A stretch of DNA of 64,000 nucleotides, from the NCBI GenBank assembly GCA_050303415.1, contig JBNLBS010000001.1, positions 62,001 to 126,000 of the forward strand, in the 5' to 3' direction. The notes beneath the pieces were generated by a model that saw only the letters and a list, made by a program, of their open reading frames with translations, made no database searches and was not told where the DNA came from. The stretch comes from JBNLBS01 sp050303415 (GTDB lineage: Bacteria > Pseudomonadota > Gammaproteobacteria > Methylococcales > Methylomonadaceae). Positions 24,398 to 33,826 of this stretch are shown here, piece by piece. Both the position numbers and the translations under genes were made by a program. Each line of letters begins with the position of its first letter. Within the stretch, counting starts at the first letter, position 1.

Positions 24398-24925
24398 CGT
24401 ATTTGCTTGTTTTAGTTCCATCCAGTGTTCAGGAAGAGTCGGTGCATTATCCCAGGTTACTTTGCCAAAGTGATGTAAGCGGAGCAGTTCAGACAATATA
24501 TTACTTAGATCATATTTGCTCTGCATGTCCTGAATTATTTGCATCGAAGTAGTTGGTAATCCACTATTTTTTCTTGAATTTATAGCGTTCATTAGAGATT
24601 GTTCTATTTGGTTTGTTTTTGGCGACTCGTTTTCTACTTTAGTATTATCTGTATGAGGGGTTTTCAATGATTTATTATTTTCGCTCGTTGGTGCTTTTTC
24701 AGTTGATGTTCGTTTTTCCAGTTCTGAGTTTATATTTTTATAGAACGCAACGTGGTCATCTCGCAATTTAACTCGCTCTTCTAATGTAGCTATTCGCTCA
24801 CGGTAAAGATAGTTGATCAGAGTGGTGGAAATAATTATAGAAACAAAGAATACAAGAGTAGATTCTAGCGGATGATCTATAAAAAAATTCAGATATTCAA
24901 ATGCTTTCTGCAAGAATAAATTCAT
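24392..24925 (-). CDS. Unknown 177-aa membrane-anchored cassette protein
   Basis: Not recognised. One membrane segment near residues 20-40 (STLVFFVSIIISTTLINYL), then a probable coiled coil (RERIATLEERVKLRDDHV), a low-complexity Thr/Ser/Asn/Lys linker (75-105), and a small C-terminal domain with Trp-rich end (WDNAPTLPEHWMEL). Layout suggests an anchored protein with a soluble tail facing the cytoplasm. Its stop codon overlaps the 58-nt attC. Start has no good ribosome-binding site. Confidence 0.65.
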   Translation of the reverse strand: MNLFLQKAFEYLNFFIDHPLESTLVFFVSIIISTTLINYLYRERIATLEERVKLRDDHVAFYKNINSELEKRTSTEKAPTSENNKSLKTPHTDNTKVENESPKTNQIEQSLMNAINSRKNSGLPTTSMQIIQDMQSKYDLSNILSELLRLHHFGKVTWDNAPTLPEHWMELKQANTP

Positions 24926-24937
24926 AGGTTGATTACT

Positions 24938-25171
24938 ATGCTAAATAGGATATTTGGAATTATTTTCGCTGTATTTTTGCTTTGGCTTGATTTTTTGGCC
25001 TTAATAAAATCAATAGTCGAAGGCAGTACTTTGGCATCTTTCTTCTGTACTGCGTTCATTCTCATACCTCTTTGTATGTTGCTGGTATTTTTAAGTGTGT
25101 GGAGCCATAACAAGTTATTATCTCGATCCAGTTATCTTATACTTCAATCCAAACAACTCAGCAAGAACTAA
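24938..25171 (+). CDS. Possible small two-segment membrane protein, 77 aa
   Basis: Open frame from ATG 24938 with AGG about 10 bases upstream; a TTG at 24929 is possible. Two hydrophobic segments (about residues 5-25 and 35-58) separated by a short loop, then a basic tail. It diverges from the 177-aa gene with only 12 bases between the starts. It is unclear whether it is a real gene or a hydrophobic chance frame; the membrane pattern favours real. Confidence 0.45.
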   Translation: MLNRIFGIIFAVFLLWLDFLALIKSIVEGSTLASFFCTAFILIPLCMLLVFLSVWSHNKLLSRSSYLILQSKQLSKN

Positions 25172-25181
25172 GCCGTTAGAC
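25105..25181. mobile_element. Weak candidate third attC-like site
   Basis: Bounded by CCATAAC (25105-25111) and GTTAGAC (25175-25181), the latter a perfect GTTRRRY match, 77 nt apart. The inner arms pair only in short blocks, and the segment overlaps the end of the 77-aa frame, so orientation and reality are doubtful. Confidence 0.3.
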
Positions 25182-25310
25182 TTGTAATACTAAACTAGAT
25201 AACATACATTCGTTACCTATTAACCAGATCTAATTACCATTCTATTAAAAATAGTTCCTACTAAAAATAAGGTAAGGTCTTGCATTGTGCATTTTTAAAA
25301 AATCTGAAGT
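25182..25310. other. Short non-coding stretch
   Basis: AT-rich, no gene or regulatory site recognised between the candidate third attC and the second repeat copy. Confidence 0.4.
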
Positions 25311-25500
25311 TTAGGCCTTCACCCACTCCCCTTACACCACGCCGAGCATCGCAGTTTTTTAGTGGAAAGCCCGAAGGGTGCTTACAGGGAGGTGAGCATT
25401 TGACAGTGGGGCTTGGATGCCCCGTCTGGCAAACCCACTGAAAAACGAGAAGCGCATGGGGCTGTAGTGGTGTCGGGGCCGATTTTCTTTGGTTACTTTC
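25311..25500 (-). repeat. Dispersed repeat, copy 2 (inverted)
   Basis: Reverse-complement relative of 23437-23680, sharing the same conserved blocks. The outer end differs: copy 2 continues with GAAAAGAAAGTAACCAAAG (minus strand) where copy 1 has AGTATTCAAAAGAAAG. No terminal inverted repeat or target duplication is evident. The stretch from 25501 to 25793 holds no further gene I can support. Confidence 0.8.
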
Positions 25501-25793
25501 TTTTCGACTGCATGGATGCAGGAGGTAGGGCAACGCATGGAGCAGTTGCCGAGTCGACTTTAAAAAACAGATATTTTCACCTGCAATATCTGCATTCACT
25601 ACATCCATGTAGCTTAAGAAAGTAGCTCGGCTTCGCGGACGAGACCGCGATTAAAACAGCCTGACGTTAGTCACTCATTTTAAAACCAGTTTCCCTCTAC
25701 TACACAATGTTTATGAAGAAAACCTAACTATCAGTGCCTTAGCAAGGTATTTAAGATAGAATAAGCGTTTGAAACAATCTATTTACCCCCTTG

Positions 25794-27173
25794 ATGAAAA
25801 CCCCCTTCTCCGAAACTGACTTTTTGTCTTTTAACTTATCCTCTGCTATTCAAACAGCTATAAAAACAATAGGCTATGAACGCCCGACCGATGTTCAGGT
25901 TAAGGCTATTCCAGCTATTTTAACCGGACAGGATGTGCTTGCCCGTGCAGATACAGGTTCGGGGAAAACTGCGGCTTTTGTCTTGCCTTTGCTGGAAAAG
26001 TTAAGCAACTCAGACAATAAAGACGCATTTAGCCGGTTTGATGGATTGGACAGAGCGAAGAACAATGAGGTACAGATTTTGGTTCTAGTGCCAACGCGCG
26101 AGTTGGCAATCCAGGTTGCGAAGGTGTTTGTTACATTTTCGCAAAACATCAAACCGGCGCTTAAATCCCTGAGTGTTTTTGGTGGGGTAAAAATCAACCC
26201 TCAAATGATGGCCTTACGAGGCGGTGCAGATATTTTGGTGGCCACGCCTGGCCGCTTGCTTGATCTGATAGATCAAAATTCGGTTAAGTTTAATCACCTT
26301 AAAGCACTGGTGATCGATGAAGCCGATCGTTTAATGAAAGGTGATTTTCAGGATGAGATTAATCGAGTGATCAACGAGTTGCCTAGCAATCGTCAAAACC
26401 TGATGTTTACCGCAACTTTTCCGGATAGCATCAGGCCTTTAGTGCGCGAAGTTTTGAATCAGCCTACCATCATTAATATTGATGACAAGCCAGAAGAAAA
26501 AGTGATTATTGAGCAACGGGTTATCGAGGTCAATCATCATGTAAAGAATGATTTGCTGGCTTATTTGTTAGACACTCACAACTGGAAACAGGTATTGATT
26601 TTTTGCAGTGCCAAACGAACCTGCGATAATCTTGTTTTAAAGTTAAAAAAACGCGGTATCCATGCTGTCGCCATGCATGGCAATAAAGAACAATCGGCCC
26701 GCTCTACCGCATTGAATGATTTTAAATCCGGAAAAATACCGGTCTTGATTGCCACCGATGTTGCGGCACGGGGGCTTGATATTGAGCAGCTGCCTTGTGT
26801 GATTAATTATGACCTGCCACGCTCACCCAATGATTATATGCATAGAATTGGCCGTACCGGGCGTGCCGGTATACCAGGACTGGCATTTTCTTTAATTGCG
26901 CATCATGAATATCATCATTTTTCGGTGATTGAAAAGCACCATAACCTGCATCTACAGCATGAACAGATTGAAGGTTTTGAAGCGGACGCAACAGCGCCGC
27001 CTTTACCGGAAAAAACTCCGCGTAAAAAACCTAAAGCAAAAGCCAAACTTTCCAAGAAAAAAAGGGCGGCTATGGCTTTTAAGCCATTAAAGGAGCAGGA
27101 AAAAGCAGAGGTTGAAACGAAAAAACCGGCTGTGAATGCTCATATTTGGGGTAAGTTAGGACATAAAGACTAA
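25794..27173 (+). CDS. DEAD-box ATP-dependent RNA helicase (RhlE-like)
   Basis: Cytoplasmic RNA helicase for ribosome assembly or RNA decay. From ATG 25794 (a TTG one codon earlier is possible) it is 459 residues. Q-motif region RPTDVQ, Walker A ADTGSGKTAA, VPTRELA, TPGR, DEAD motif VIDEADR, TAT in FTATFP, and the second RecA domain with DVAARGLD and HRIGRTGR are all present. A basic tail (PRKKPKAKAKLSKKKRA) probably binds RNA. The upstream CCCCCTTG is no ribosome-binding site, so initiation looks weak. Confidence 0.92.
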   Translation: MKTPFSETDFLSFNLSSAIQTAIKTIGYERPTDVQVKAIPAILTGQDVLARADTGSGKTAAFVLPLLEKLSNSDNKDAFSRFDGLDRAKNNEVQILVLVPTRELAIQVAKVFVTFSQNIKPALKSLSVFGGVKINPQMMALRGGADILVATPGRLLDLIDQNSVKFNHLKALVIDEADRLMKGDFQDEINRVINELPSNRQNLMFTATFPDSIRPLVREVLNQPTIINIDDKPEEKVIIEQRVIEVNHHVKNDLLAYLLDTHNWKQVLIFCSAKRTCDNLVLKLKKRGIHAVAMHGNKEQSARSTALNDFKSGKIPVLIATDVAARGLDIEQLPCVINYDLPRSPNDYMHRIGRTGRAGIPGLAFSLIAHHEYHHFSVIEKHHNLHLQHEQIEGFEADATAPPLPEKTPRKKPKAKAKLSKKKRAAMAFKPLKEQEKAEVETKKPAVNAHIWGKLGHKD

Positions 27174-27242
27174 GTCAGGCCTTCGTCAAATCACATACGC
27201 TTTATTACCGCCAGAGCGGTGATAAAGCTAATAGCCGGCGGC

Positions 27243-28628
27243 TTACTCGCAGATACCGCCTAATGTTAAATGCGCAGGTTCCAATAATTTTTCCAGTTCT
27301 GTCCGAGTTAAGTCGGTCATTTCATCGGCTACATCAATAATCGGACGGCCTTGCTTATAAGCCGCTTTGGCCACTTCCGCCGCTTTGGCATAACCGATTA
27401 TCGGATTCAGTGCGGTAACCAGAATTGGATTTTTGGCTAAGGCTTCCTGTAAATTATCTTCCCGGGCCGAAAAATTGCTAATCACTTTATCCGCCAATAA
27501 GATGCTGATATTGGATAATAATTCAATACTTTGCAGAATGTTATAGGCGATAACCGGCAGCATAACGTTCAATTGAAACGAACCTGATTGCCCCGCTACA
27601 GTAATAGTGCTGTCATTACCGATCACTTGTGCAGCAACCATTGCCGTGGCTTCCGGAATGACAGGGTTAACCTTTCCCGGCATAATGCTGCTGCCCGGTT
27701 GTAAGGCAGTTAGTTCAATTTCACCCAATCCGGCCAGCGGTCCACTGTTCATCCAGCGCAGATCATTGGCAATTTTCATGAGGCTGACGGCGATCACTTT
27801 CATTTGCCCGGACAGTTCGACCATTGCATCCTGAGCACTCAGACTTTCAAAAAACGACGCATTGGGGGTAAACGGTAAACCGGTTTCATGCGCTATTGTT
27901 TTGGCAAATTTAGCGGCAAAATCTGGATCTGCATTAATGCCTGTGCCAACCGCAGTGCCGCCCTGTGCCAACATATAAACACGCGGCAGACTGGCACTGA
28001 TACGAGCAATACCCTGTCTGATCTGATGAGCCCAGGCACCTAATTCCTGATCCATACGTACCGGCATGGCATCCATTAAGTGTGTACGCCCGGTTTTGGT
28101 AATATTTTTTAACGACTGCGCTTTGGTTTCGATAGTTTCTGCCAAATGCGTTAAGGCCGGCAATAATGTCTTATGACATTGTACTGCGGCACTGACATGG
28201 ATTGCCGTCGGTATCACGTCATTACTGCTTTGCCCCATATTGACATGGTCGTTAGGATTAACCACCTGTCCGGCAATTTTTGTCGCCAAGTTAGCCAGCA
28301 CTTCGTTAACATTCATATTGGTACTGGTGCCGGAACCTGTCTGGAATACGTCCACCGGGAAATGCTCGCTATGCTCACCGGCAATAATTTTCTCTGCTGC
28401 CTGGATAATTGCATCAGCCTGTGCACCCTCTAAGGCACCTAAGTCCCTATTGACGCTGGCAGCTGTTTTTTTTATCAGCGCAACGGTTTGAATAAAGGCT
28501 GGCGGCATGGTCAAGCCACTGACCGGAAAATTATTGACCGCTCTTTGGGTCTGGGCTGCATATAATGCATCTACGGGTACGTCCAACTCCCCCATACTGT
28601 CTTTTTCTATTCGATAGTTTTCAGTCAT
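27243..28628 (-). CDS. fumC: Class II fumarate hydratase
   Basis: Oxygen-stable, iron-free fumarase of the TCA cycle: fumarate to L-malate. 461 residues. Signature loop PGSSIMPGKVNPVIPEA with the catalytic Ser is present, as are QTGSGTSTNMNVNEV and GRTHLMDAMP. Its 5' end overlaps the glutaredoxin-like gene by 8 bases, giving a run UPF0114-glutaredoxin-fumC. Confidence 0.97.
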   Translation of the reverse strand: MTENYRIEKDSMGELDVPVDALYAAQTQRAVNNFPVSGLTMPPAFIQTVALIKKTAASVNRDLGALEGAQADAIIQAAEKIIAGEHSEHFPVDVFQTGSGTSTNMNVNEVLANLATKIAGQVVNPNDHVNMGQSSNDVIPTAIHVSAAVQCHKTLLPALTHLAETIETKAQSLKNITKTGRTHLMDAMPVRMDQELGAWAHQIRQGIARISASLPRVYMLAQGGTAVGTGINADPDFAAKFAKTIAHETGLPFTPNASFFESLSAQDAMVELSGQMKVIAVSLMKIANDLRWMNSGPLAGLGEIELTALQPGSSIMPGKVNPVIPEATAMVAAQVIGNDSTITVAGQSGSFQLNVMLPVIAYNILQSIELLSNISILLADKVISNFSAREDNLQEALAKNPILVTALNPIIGYAKAAEVAKAAYKQGRPIIDVADEMTDLTRTELEKLLEPAHLTLGGICE

Positions 28629-28878
28629 AACTCAACTCATCTATAAACTTTTTTATTTCGGCCTGAGTAAAAGGCCAGGCAATTTCCTGCTGACCAGGTT
28701 GAGAAATCAAAACCGGAATACGAATGGCGTAATCCTGTTGCCACTGCTCTTCTACCGCTATATCGATATGCTCTAGCGTAATTCGCTCTTTATACTGGTT
28801 AAGTGCATCGGCAATTATTGATTCCGCTTGTTCACATAGATGACAACCATCCGTACCCAGCAATATCAGGTGCCCCAT
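28621..28878 (-). CDS. Glutaredoxin-family protein
   Basis: Thioredoxin-fold protein of 85 residues with the redox motif CHLC near the N-terminus (LLGTDGCHLCEQA) and a cis-proline segment (RIPVLIS), as in the DUF836/glutaredoxin-like family. I choose ATG at 28878, coupled to the upstream stop as TAATG; the longer frame to 28956 adds 26 residues from inside the upstream gene with no family counterpart. Probably a thiol-disulphide reductant; substrate unknown. Confidence 0.85.
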   Translation of the reverse strand: MGHLILLGTDGCHLCEQAESIIADALNQYKERITLEHIDIAVEEQWQQDYAIRIPVLISQPGQQEIAWPFTQAEIKKFIDELSYD

Positions 28879-29381
28879 TAATGTTTGCCAAACCGGTCCA
28901 GTAAGCCCATAAATAAAGCCGATACAACCAGCGTCAAATGAATGACCACATACCACAATAATTTATCATTATCAGTAGCCGGTATATTCATAAATATTTT
29001 AAGCAGGTGGATCGATGATATGGCAACTATAGAAGATGCAACCTTCATTTTTAAGGAACCGTAATCATGTGTTCCCAGCCAGTCTAACTTTTCCGTATCT
29101 CGACCTATATCCATTTGTGAAACAAAGTTCTCGTAGCCGCTAAACATAACGATCACGGTTAAGCTGCCTACCAGCGTCAGATCGATCAAAGTAAGTAACT
29201 TTAATACCAGCTGGGACTCATCCACGTCCAGAATATGAGGCAGAAAGTGGTAAAGTTCCTGGAAAAACTTTACGGTTAAAGCCAGTAACGCCAAACTCAT
29301 ACCCACATAGATGGGCGCCAGAATCCAGCGACTGCTGTACATTAACCGTTCAATGTAACTTTCAAATTTATTGCTTGTCAT
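28878..29381 (-). CDS. UPF0114 (YqhA-type) membrane protein
   Basis: 167-residue integral membrane protein with about four membrane segments, matching the UPF0114/TIGR00645 family (SRWILAPIYVGMSLAL, LTLIDLTLVGSLTVIVMFSGYENFVS, a highly conserved block). Function is unknown in this family. It starts 15 bases after metH stops and is coupled to the glutaredoxin-like gene. Confidence 0.9.
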   Translation of the reverse strand: MTSNKFESYIERLMYSSRWILAPIYVGMSLALLALTVKFFQELYHFLPHILDVDESQLVLKLLTLIDLTLVGSLTVIVMFSGYENFVSQMDIGRDTEKLDWLGTHDYGSLKMKVASSIVAISSIHLLKIFMNIPATDNDKLLWYVVIHLTLVVSALFMGLLDRFGKH

Positions 29382-29396
29382 ATATCGATCGTTTGC

Positions 29397-32300
29397 TTAA
29401 TGATTTAAATGCGCCGCCAGCCAACGCTCTGCAACGTCCTTAACCATGCCTTTGCGTCGCGCATAATCTTCCAGCTGGTCTTGGCCTATTTTACCGACAT
29501 TAAAATACTGTGATTCCGGATGAGAAAAATACCAACCACTCACTGCTGCTGTTGGAAACATCGCATAACTCTCGGTCAACTCAATCGACGTTGAAGCCGT
29601 TACATTTAGCAACTCGAAAAGTTTGGCTTTTTCGGTATGATCAGGACAGGCCGGATAGCCCGGTGCCGGACGAATCCCCTGATAATGCTCTGAAATCAAT
29701 TGATCATTATCATAGTCCTCATCTTTAGCATAACCCCAGTATTGCTTTCTGACCGCGCCATGCAAATATTCGGCAAAGGCTTCCGCCAAACGATCTGCCA
29801 ACGCTTTCAGCATGATGGCATTATAATCATCATGATCTAGTTCAAACTGTTTGATCTTTTCTTCTATACCAATACCGGTAGTGACGGCAAAGCCACCAAT
29901 ATAATCGGCTTTACCACTATCTACCGGCGCAATAAAATCCGACAAACAGTAGTTGGGCCTTCCCGGCGCTTTAACATTTTGCTGACGCAGGTGATGCAAC
30001 ACTTCCATTTGCTCGGTACGGCTTTCATCGGTATAAAGAATGACATCATCGCCCTGACTGTTGGCCGGGTAAAAACCAATCACCGCTTTTGCAGTCAACC
30101 ATTTTTCATTGATGATTTTATTCAGCATTTGCTGCGCATCTTCAAACAGTTTTCTAGCCTCTTCACCGACTGTAACATCATCCAGAATTTTAGGATATTT
30201 GCCTGATAACTCCCAGGTCTGGAAAAAAGGTGTCCAATCGATATACCAAACCAGGGTTTCCAGTGGAAATTCATCAATCACCTTTGTACCCAGGAATGTT
30301 GGTTTAACCGGCTCTAAATCGGCCCAATTAAACCTGTTTTCCCTGGCTTGCTCCAGAGTATGCTGTTTGGTTTGCGCTTTACGCCCCTGGTGCCTGACCC
30401 TGACTTCCTCATATTCGTCTTTAATGGCTTGAATATAGTCATCTTTCAGATCATCGCTCAATAAATTACTCGCCACCCCCACACTACGCGAAGCATCGGT
30501 AACATAAACCGTTGCACCATGATAATTCGGCTGAATTTTAACAGCCGTATGAGCTCTTGAAGTGGTTGCCCCGCCAATTAATAAGGGGATATCAAAACCT
30601 TGTCGTTCCATTTCCTTGGCAACATGCACCATTTCATCCAGCGATGGCGTGATCAATCCGCTTAAACCAATAATATCGACATTTTCTTCCTTTGCGGTTT
30701 TCAGAATTTGCTCGGCAGGTACCATTACGCCCATGTCGATAACTTCATAGTTATTACATTGCAGTACCACTGCGACAATGTTTTTGCCTATATCGTGCAC
30801 ATCACCTTTAACGGTTGCCATTAAAATTTTACCGTTGGTCTGTATATCACCCGCTTTTTCTGCATCCATGAACGGCAATAAATAGGCAACCGCTTTTTTC
30901 ATGACTCGTGCCGATTTAACCACTTGCGGTAAGAACATTTTGCCCGCACCAAACAGGTCCCCCACGACATTCATGCCGTCCATTAAAGTCCCTTCAATCA
31001 CATGTATGGTTTTCTCTGCTTTCTGCCTTGCTTCTTCGGTATCTTCATCGATATAGTCAGCAATACCTTTAACTAAAGCATGTTCCAAGCGTTTAGCCAC
31101 AGGCCAGCTACGCCACTCCAGATCTTCTATTTTTTGAGCACTGCTACCATCACCGCGATACTTTTCAGCAATTTCCAACAGCTTTTCTGTGCCGTTTTCA
31201 TCCCGGTTCAACACCACATTTTCGACGGCGTCACGCAAATCCTCCGGAATATCTTCATAAATGGCCAATTGTCCGGCATTAACAATGCCCATGTCCATAC
31301 CGGCATTTATGGCGTGATATAAAAATACGGCATGTATTGCTTCCCGAACCGGATTATTGCCCCGGAATGAGAACGATACATTGGATACACCACCGGAAAT
31401 CAGAGCATGGGGTAAGGTTCTTTTAATTTCACGTGTCGCTTCAATAAAATCAACGCCATAATTATTATGTTCATCAATCCCTGTAGCAATGGCAAAAATA
31501 TTGGGGTCAAAAATAATATCTTCAGCAGGGAAACCAACCTGTTCGGTCAAAATTTTATAGGCACGCTGACAAATTTCCACCTTACGCTCAAAGGTATCAG
31601 CCTGACCTTCTTCATCAAAGGCCATCACAATCGCTGCTGCGCCGTATCGACGAATAAGCTTTGCCTGCCTGACAAAATTTTCTTCGCCCTCTTTTATTGA
31701 GATTGAATTAACAACCCCCTTACCCTGTATGCATTTAAGACCGGCTTCAAGAATCTCCCATTTTGATGAATCCAGCATGATCGGCACTTTGGCAATATCC
31801 GGCTCGGCAGCAATCAGGTTTAAAAAGCGAACCATGGCTTCTTTGGACTCCAACATGCCTTCATCCATATTGATATCGATGATCTGGGCGCCGTTTTCAA
31901 CCTGTTGTTTGGCAATGTCTAATGCTTCTTCGTAATTTCCTTCAACAATTAAGCGCTTAAATTTTGCTGACCCCGTTACATTGGTTCGTTCACCCACATT
32001 AACAAATAAACTGTCTGCAGCTATATTCATTGGCTCCAAACCGGCCAACTTACACTGTTTTTCTAACTTAGGTAGTAATCTGGGCGGATGCTTACCCACA
32101 GCCTTGATGATTGCTTCAAGATGAGCTGGCGTAGTACCGCAACACCCGCCAATAATATTTAAAAAACCATTCTTCGCCCAATCTTCCAGCTCTTTGGCCA
32201 TGGCTTCTGGTGATTCATCATACTCGCCAAATTCATTCGGCAAACCGGCATTCGGATGCGCAGATACACAGCAATCTACAATACCGGATAATTCATCGAT

Positions 32301-33068
32301 ATATTGCCTTAACTCTTTAGCACCTAAGGCACAGTTAAAGCCGATTGAAATCGGCTCCACGTGACGCAATGAATTCCAAAATGCCGCCACTGTTTGACCA
32401 GACAACGTGCGCCCGGACTGATCGGTAATCGTGCCTGAAATCATCACCGGCAGTTTATAACCGATCTGATCGAAATACTGTTCAACTGCAAAAATTGCCG
32501 CTTTGGCATTTAAGGTATCAAACACTGTTTCAATCAGGATAATATCGGCGCCACCATCTATTAACCCTCTGGTTGCTTCGGCATAGGCGTCTACCAGCTC
32601 ATCAAAACTGATATTACGAAAGCCGGGATCATTGACATCCGGTGACATTGAAGCCGTTCTATTGGTTGGCCCCAGAACACCGGCTACAAATCGTGGTTTT
32701 TCAGGAGTTTCTTGCGTGACCTCTATGGCAACTTCTTTGGCAATTTTGGCGGCTGCGACATTAATGTCATAGGCCAGCGACTCCATATTATAGTCAGCCA
32801 TCGCAATTTTAGTCGCATTAAAACTATTAGTTTCAATAATATCTGATCCGACATCCAAATAGGCTTTATGCAGCGCTTTAATGATATCGGGCTGAGTAAT
32901 TGACAACAAATCATTATTGCCTTTTAAATCTGTATCCCAACTGGCAAAGCGCTCTCCTCTGTAGTCTTTTTCTTCCAACTTGTAACTTTGTATTAAAGTA
33001 CCCATACCGCCATCCAAAAACATAATTTTGTTGGCGAGTTGTTGTTTAAAAATTTCTACTTTATTCAT
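29397..33068 (-). CDS. metH: Cobalamin-dependent methionine synthase
   Basis: Transfers methyl from 5-methyltetrahydrofolate to homocysteine through methylcobalamin. 1223 residues from ATG 33068; a TTG four codons earlier is the alternative. Four modules in order: homocysteine/zinc domain (DGGMGTLIQ at the N-terminus, GGCCGTTPAH zinc cysteines about 310), pterin-binding domain (NVGERTNVTGS), B12 domain with GDVHDIGKNIV supplying the cobalt-binding His, and the AdoMet reactivation domain (RPAPGYPACPDH). Complete length. No cobalamin riboswitch fits in the short 82-base gap to the divergent DUF2970 gene. Confidence 0.97.
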   Translation of the reverse strand: MNKVEIFKQQLANKIMFLDGGMGTLIQSYKLEEKDYRGERFASWDTDLKGNNDLLSITQPDIIKALHKAYLDVGSDIIETNSFNATKIAMADYNMESLAYDINVAAAKIAKEVAIEVTQETPEKPRFVAGVLGPTNRTASMSPDVNDPGFRNISFDELVDAYAEATRGLIDGGADIILIETVFDTLNAKAAIFAVEQYFDQIGYKLPVMISGTITDQSGRTLSGQTVAAFWNSLRHVEPISIGFNCALGAKELRQYIDELSGIVDCCVSAHPNAGLPNEFGEYDESPEAMAKELEDWAKNGFLNIIGGCCGTTPAHLEAIIKAVGKHPPRLLPKLEKQCKLAGLEPMNIAADSLFVNVGERTNVTGSAKFKRLIVEGNYEEALDIAKQQVENGAQIIDINMDEGMLESKEAMVRFLNLIAAEPDIAKVPIMLDSSKWEILEAGLKCIQGKGVVNSISIKEGEENFVRQAKLIRRYGAAAIVMAFDEEGQADTFERKVEICQRAYKILTEQVGFPAEDIIFDPNIFAIATGIDEHNNYGVDFIEATREIKRTLPHALISGGVSNVSFSFRGNNPVREAIHAVFLYHAINAGMDMGIVNAGQLAIYEDIPEDLRDAVENVVLNRDENGTEKLLEIAEKYRGDGSSAQKIEDLEWRSWPVAKRLEHALVKGIADYIDEDTEEARQKAEKTIHVIEGTLMDGMNVVGDLFGAGKMFLPQVVKSARVMKKAVAYLLPFMDAEKAGDIQTNGKILMATVKGDVHDIGKNIVAVVLQCNNYEVIDMGVMVPAEQILKTAKEENVDIIGLSGLITPSLDEMVHVAKEMERQGFDIPLLIGGATTSRAHTAVKIQPNYHGATVYVTDASRSVGVASNLLSDDLKDDYIQAIKDEYEEVRVRHQGRKAQTKQHTLEQARENRFNWADLEPVKPTFLGTKVIDEFPLETLVWYIDWTPFFQTWELSGKYPKILDDVTVGEEARKLFEDAQQMLNKIINEKWLTAKAVIGFYPANSQGDDVILYTDESRTEQMEVLHHLRQQNVKAPGRPNYCLSDFIAPVDSGKADYIGGFAVTTGIGIEEKIKQFELDHDDYNAIMLKALADRLAEAFAEYLHGAVRKQYWGYAKDEDYDNDQLISEHYQGIRPAPGYPACPDHTEKAKLFELLNVTASTSIELTESYAMFPTAAVSGWYFSHPESQYFNVGKIGQDQLEDYARRKGMVKDVAERWLAAHLNH

Positions 33069-33149
33069 TAAATTTACCAAAGTTAACTTTGAGCCTTATA
33101 ATCTACAGAAAAATTGATCTAATTTATTTTATCCGAGTCGGAGAAAAAA

Positions 33150-33341
33150 ATGTCCAAATATGGAGTTATTGATATCATCAAGAGCGTTATTGCTGCAGCC
33201 ATTGGTGTTCAAAGCGAAGAAAACAGACAACAGGATTTTGAGCATGGTTCTTTAACAAAATTTATTATCGCCGGTTTGATTTTTACCATTCTTTTTGTTT
33301 CCGCTCTGGTCTTTCTTGTCTCAAGCATACTGGGGACTTAA
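33150..33341 (+). CDS. DUF2970 small membrane protein
   Basis: 63 residues: an N-terminal amphipathic region, the conserved GVQSEENRQQDFEHG block that identifies DUF2970, and one C-terminal membrane helix (FIIAGLIFTILFVSALVFLV). Function unknown. Good ribosome-binding site (GAG) ahead of ATG 33150; it diverges from metH and ends at a strong terminator. Confidence 0.85.
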   Translation: MSKYGVIDIIKSVIAAAIGVQSEENRQQDFEHGSLTKFIIAGLIFTILFVSALVFLVSSILGT

Positions 33342-33342
33342 C

Positions 33343-33373
33343 AAAAAAGCCCAAGCAAAGCTTGGGCTTTTTT
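33343..33373. terminator. Strong bidirectional terminator
   Basis: AAAAAAGCCCAAGC and GCTTGGGCTTTTTT form a near-perfect stem with a three-base loop. The T run on one strand and A run on the other let it serve both the DUF2970 gene and the convergent 142-aa gene. Confidence 0.9.
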
Positions 33374-33397
33374 ATAGCCACCTAAAAAAACAAAGCG

Positions 33398-33826
33398 TTA
33401 TTCGGCAGAAGTTTTAAAACTGTCTTTAATACCAATAAACAACTCTTTAATACCACTAAACATATTGGCCAGGTTTAATTCTTCTTTCAGCATATATTTG
33501 GTACGTACAAATGCAACCGAAACAATACCTAATACAGGAGGTAAAAGCTCTAAAAATAACGATAAAAGAACACCCCAAAACCCCTGAAAACCGCCTTCAT
33601 TTTTCCGATCACCTACACTGACTAAGTCGCGTTCATAATCGGCATCACCACCACCGCCACGAAATGCTTCAAGCAAATAGATATTAAAATTTACCGAAAG
33701 CACTTGAATAATCAAAAATAATACCGCACACAAAGCGACCCAAAACAAAACTTTTTCAACTTTAGCTCTCATTGCCGACTGGTATACCCACAGTACAACC
33801 AATATCATTATTATTCCACCAATCAT
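33398..33826 (-). CDS. Unknown membrane protein, 142 aa
   Basis: I do not recognise the family. Three hydrophobic segments: about 1-17, 27-50 and 80-107. Between the second and third lies a glycine-rich loop (FRGGGGDADYERDLV). The C-terminus is a lysine/glutamate-rich amphipathic helix (IKELFIGIKDSFK). A clear ribosome-binding site (AAAGGTAAG) precedes ATG 33826. It converges with the DUF2970 gene on a shared terminator. Confidence 0.7.
   Translation of the reverse strand: MIGGIIMILVVLWVYQSAMRAKVEKVLFWVALCAVLFLIIQVLSVNFNIYLLEAFRGGGGDADYERDLVSVGDRKNEGGFQGFWGVLLSLFLELLPPVLGIVSVAFVRTKYMLKEELNLANMFSGIKELFIGIKDSFKTSAE

Noticed and set aside
25261..25625. Open frames of 115 (-) and 70 (+) codons
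   Set aside because: They belong to repeat copy 2 and its flank, have no ribosome-binding sites and do not match the frames in copy 1.
33069..33149. Cobalamin riboswitch upstream of metH
   Set aside because: Only about 80 bases separate metH from the divergent DUF2970 gene, too short for a B12 riboswitch, and no B12-box motif is visible.
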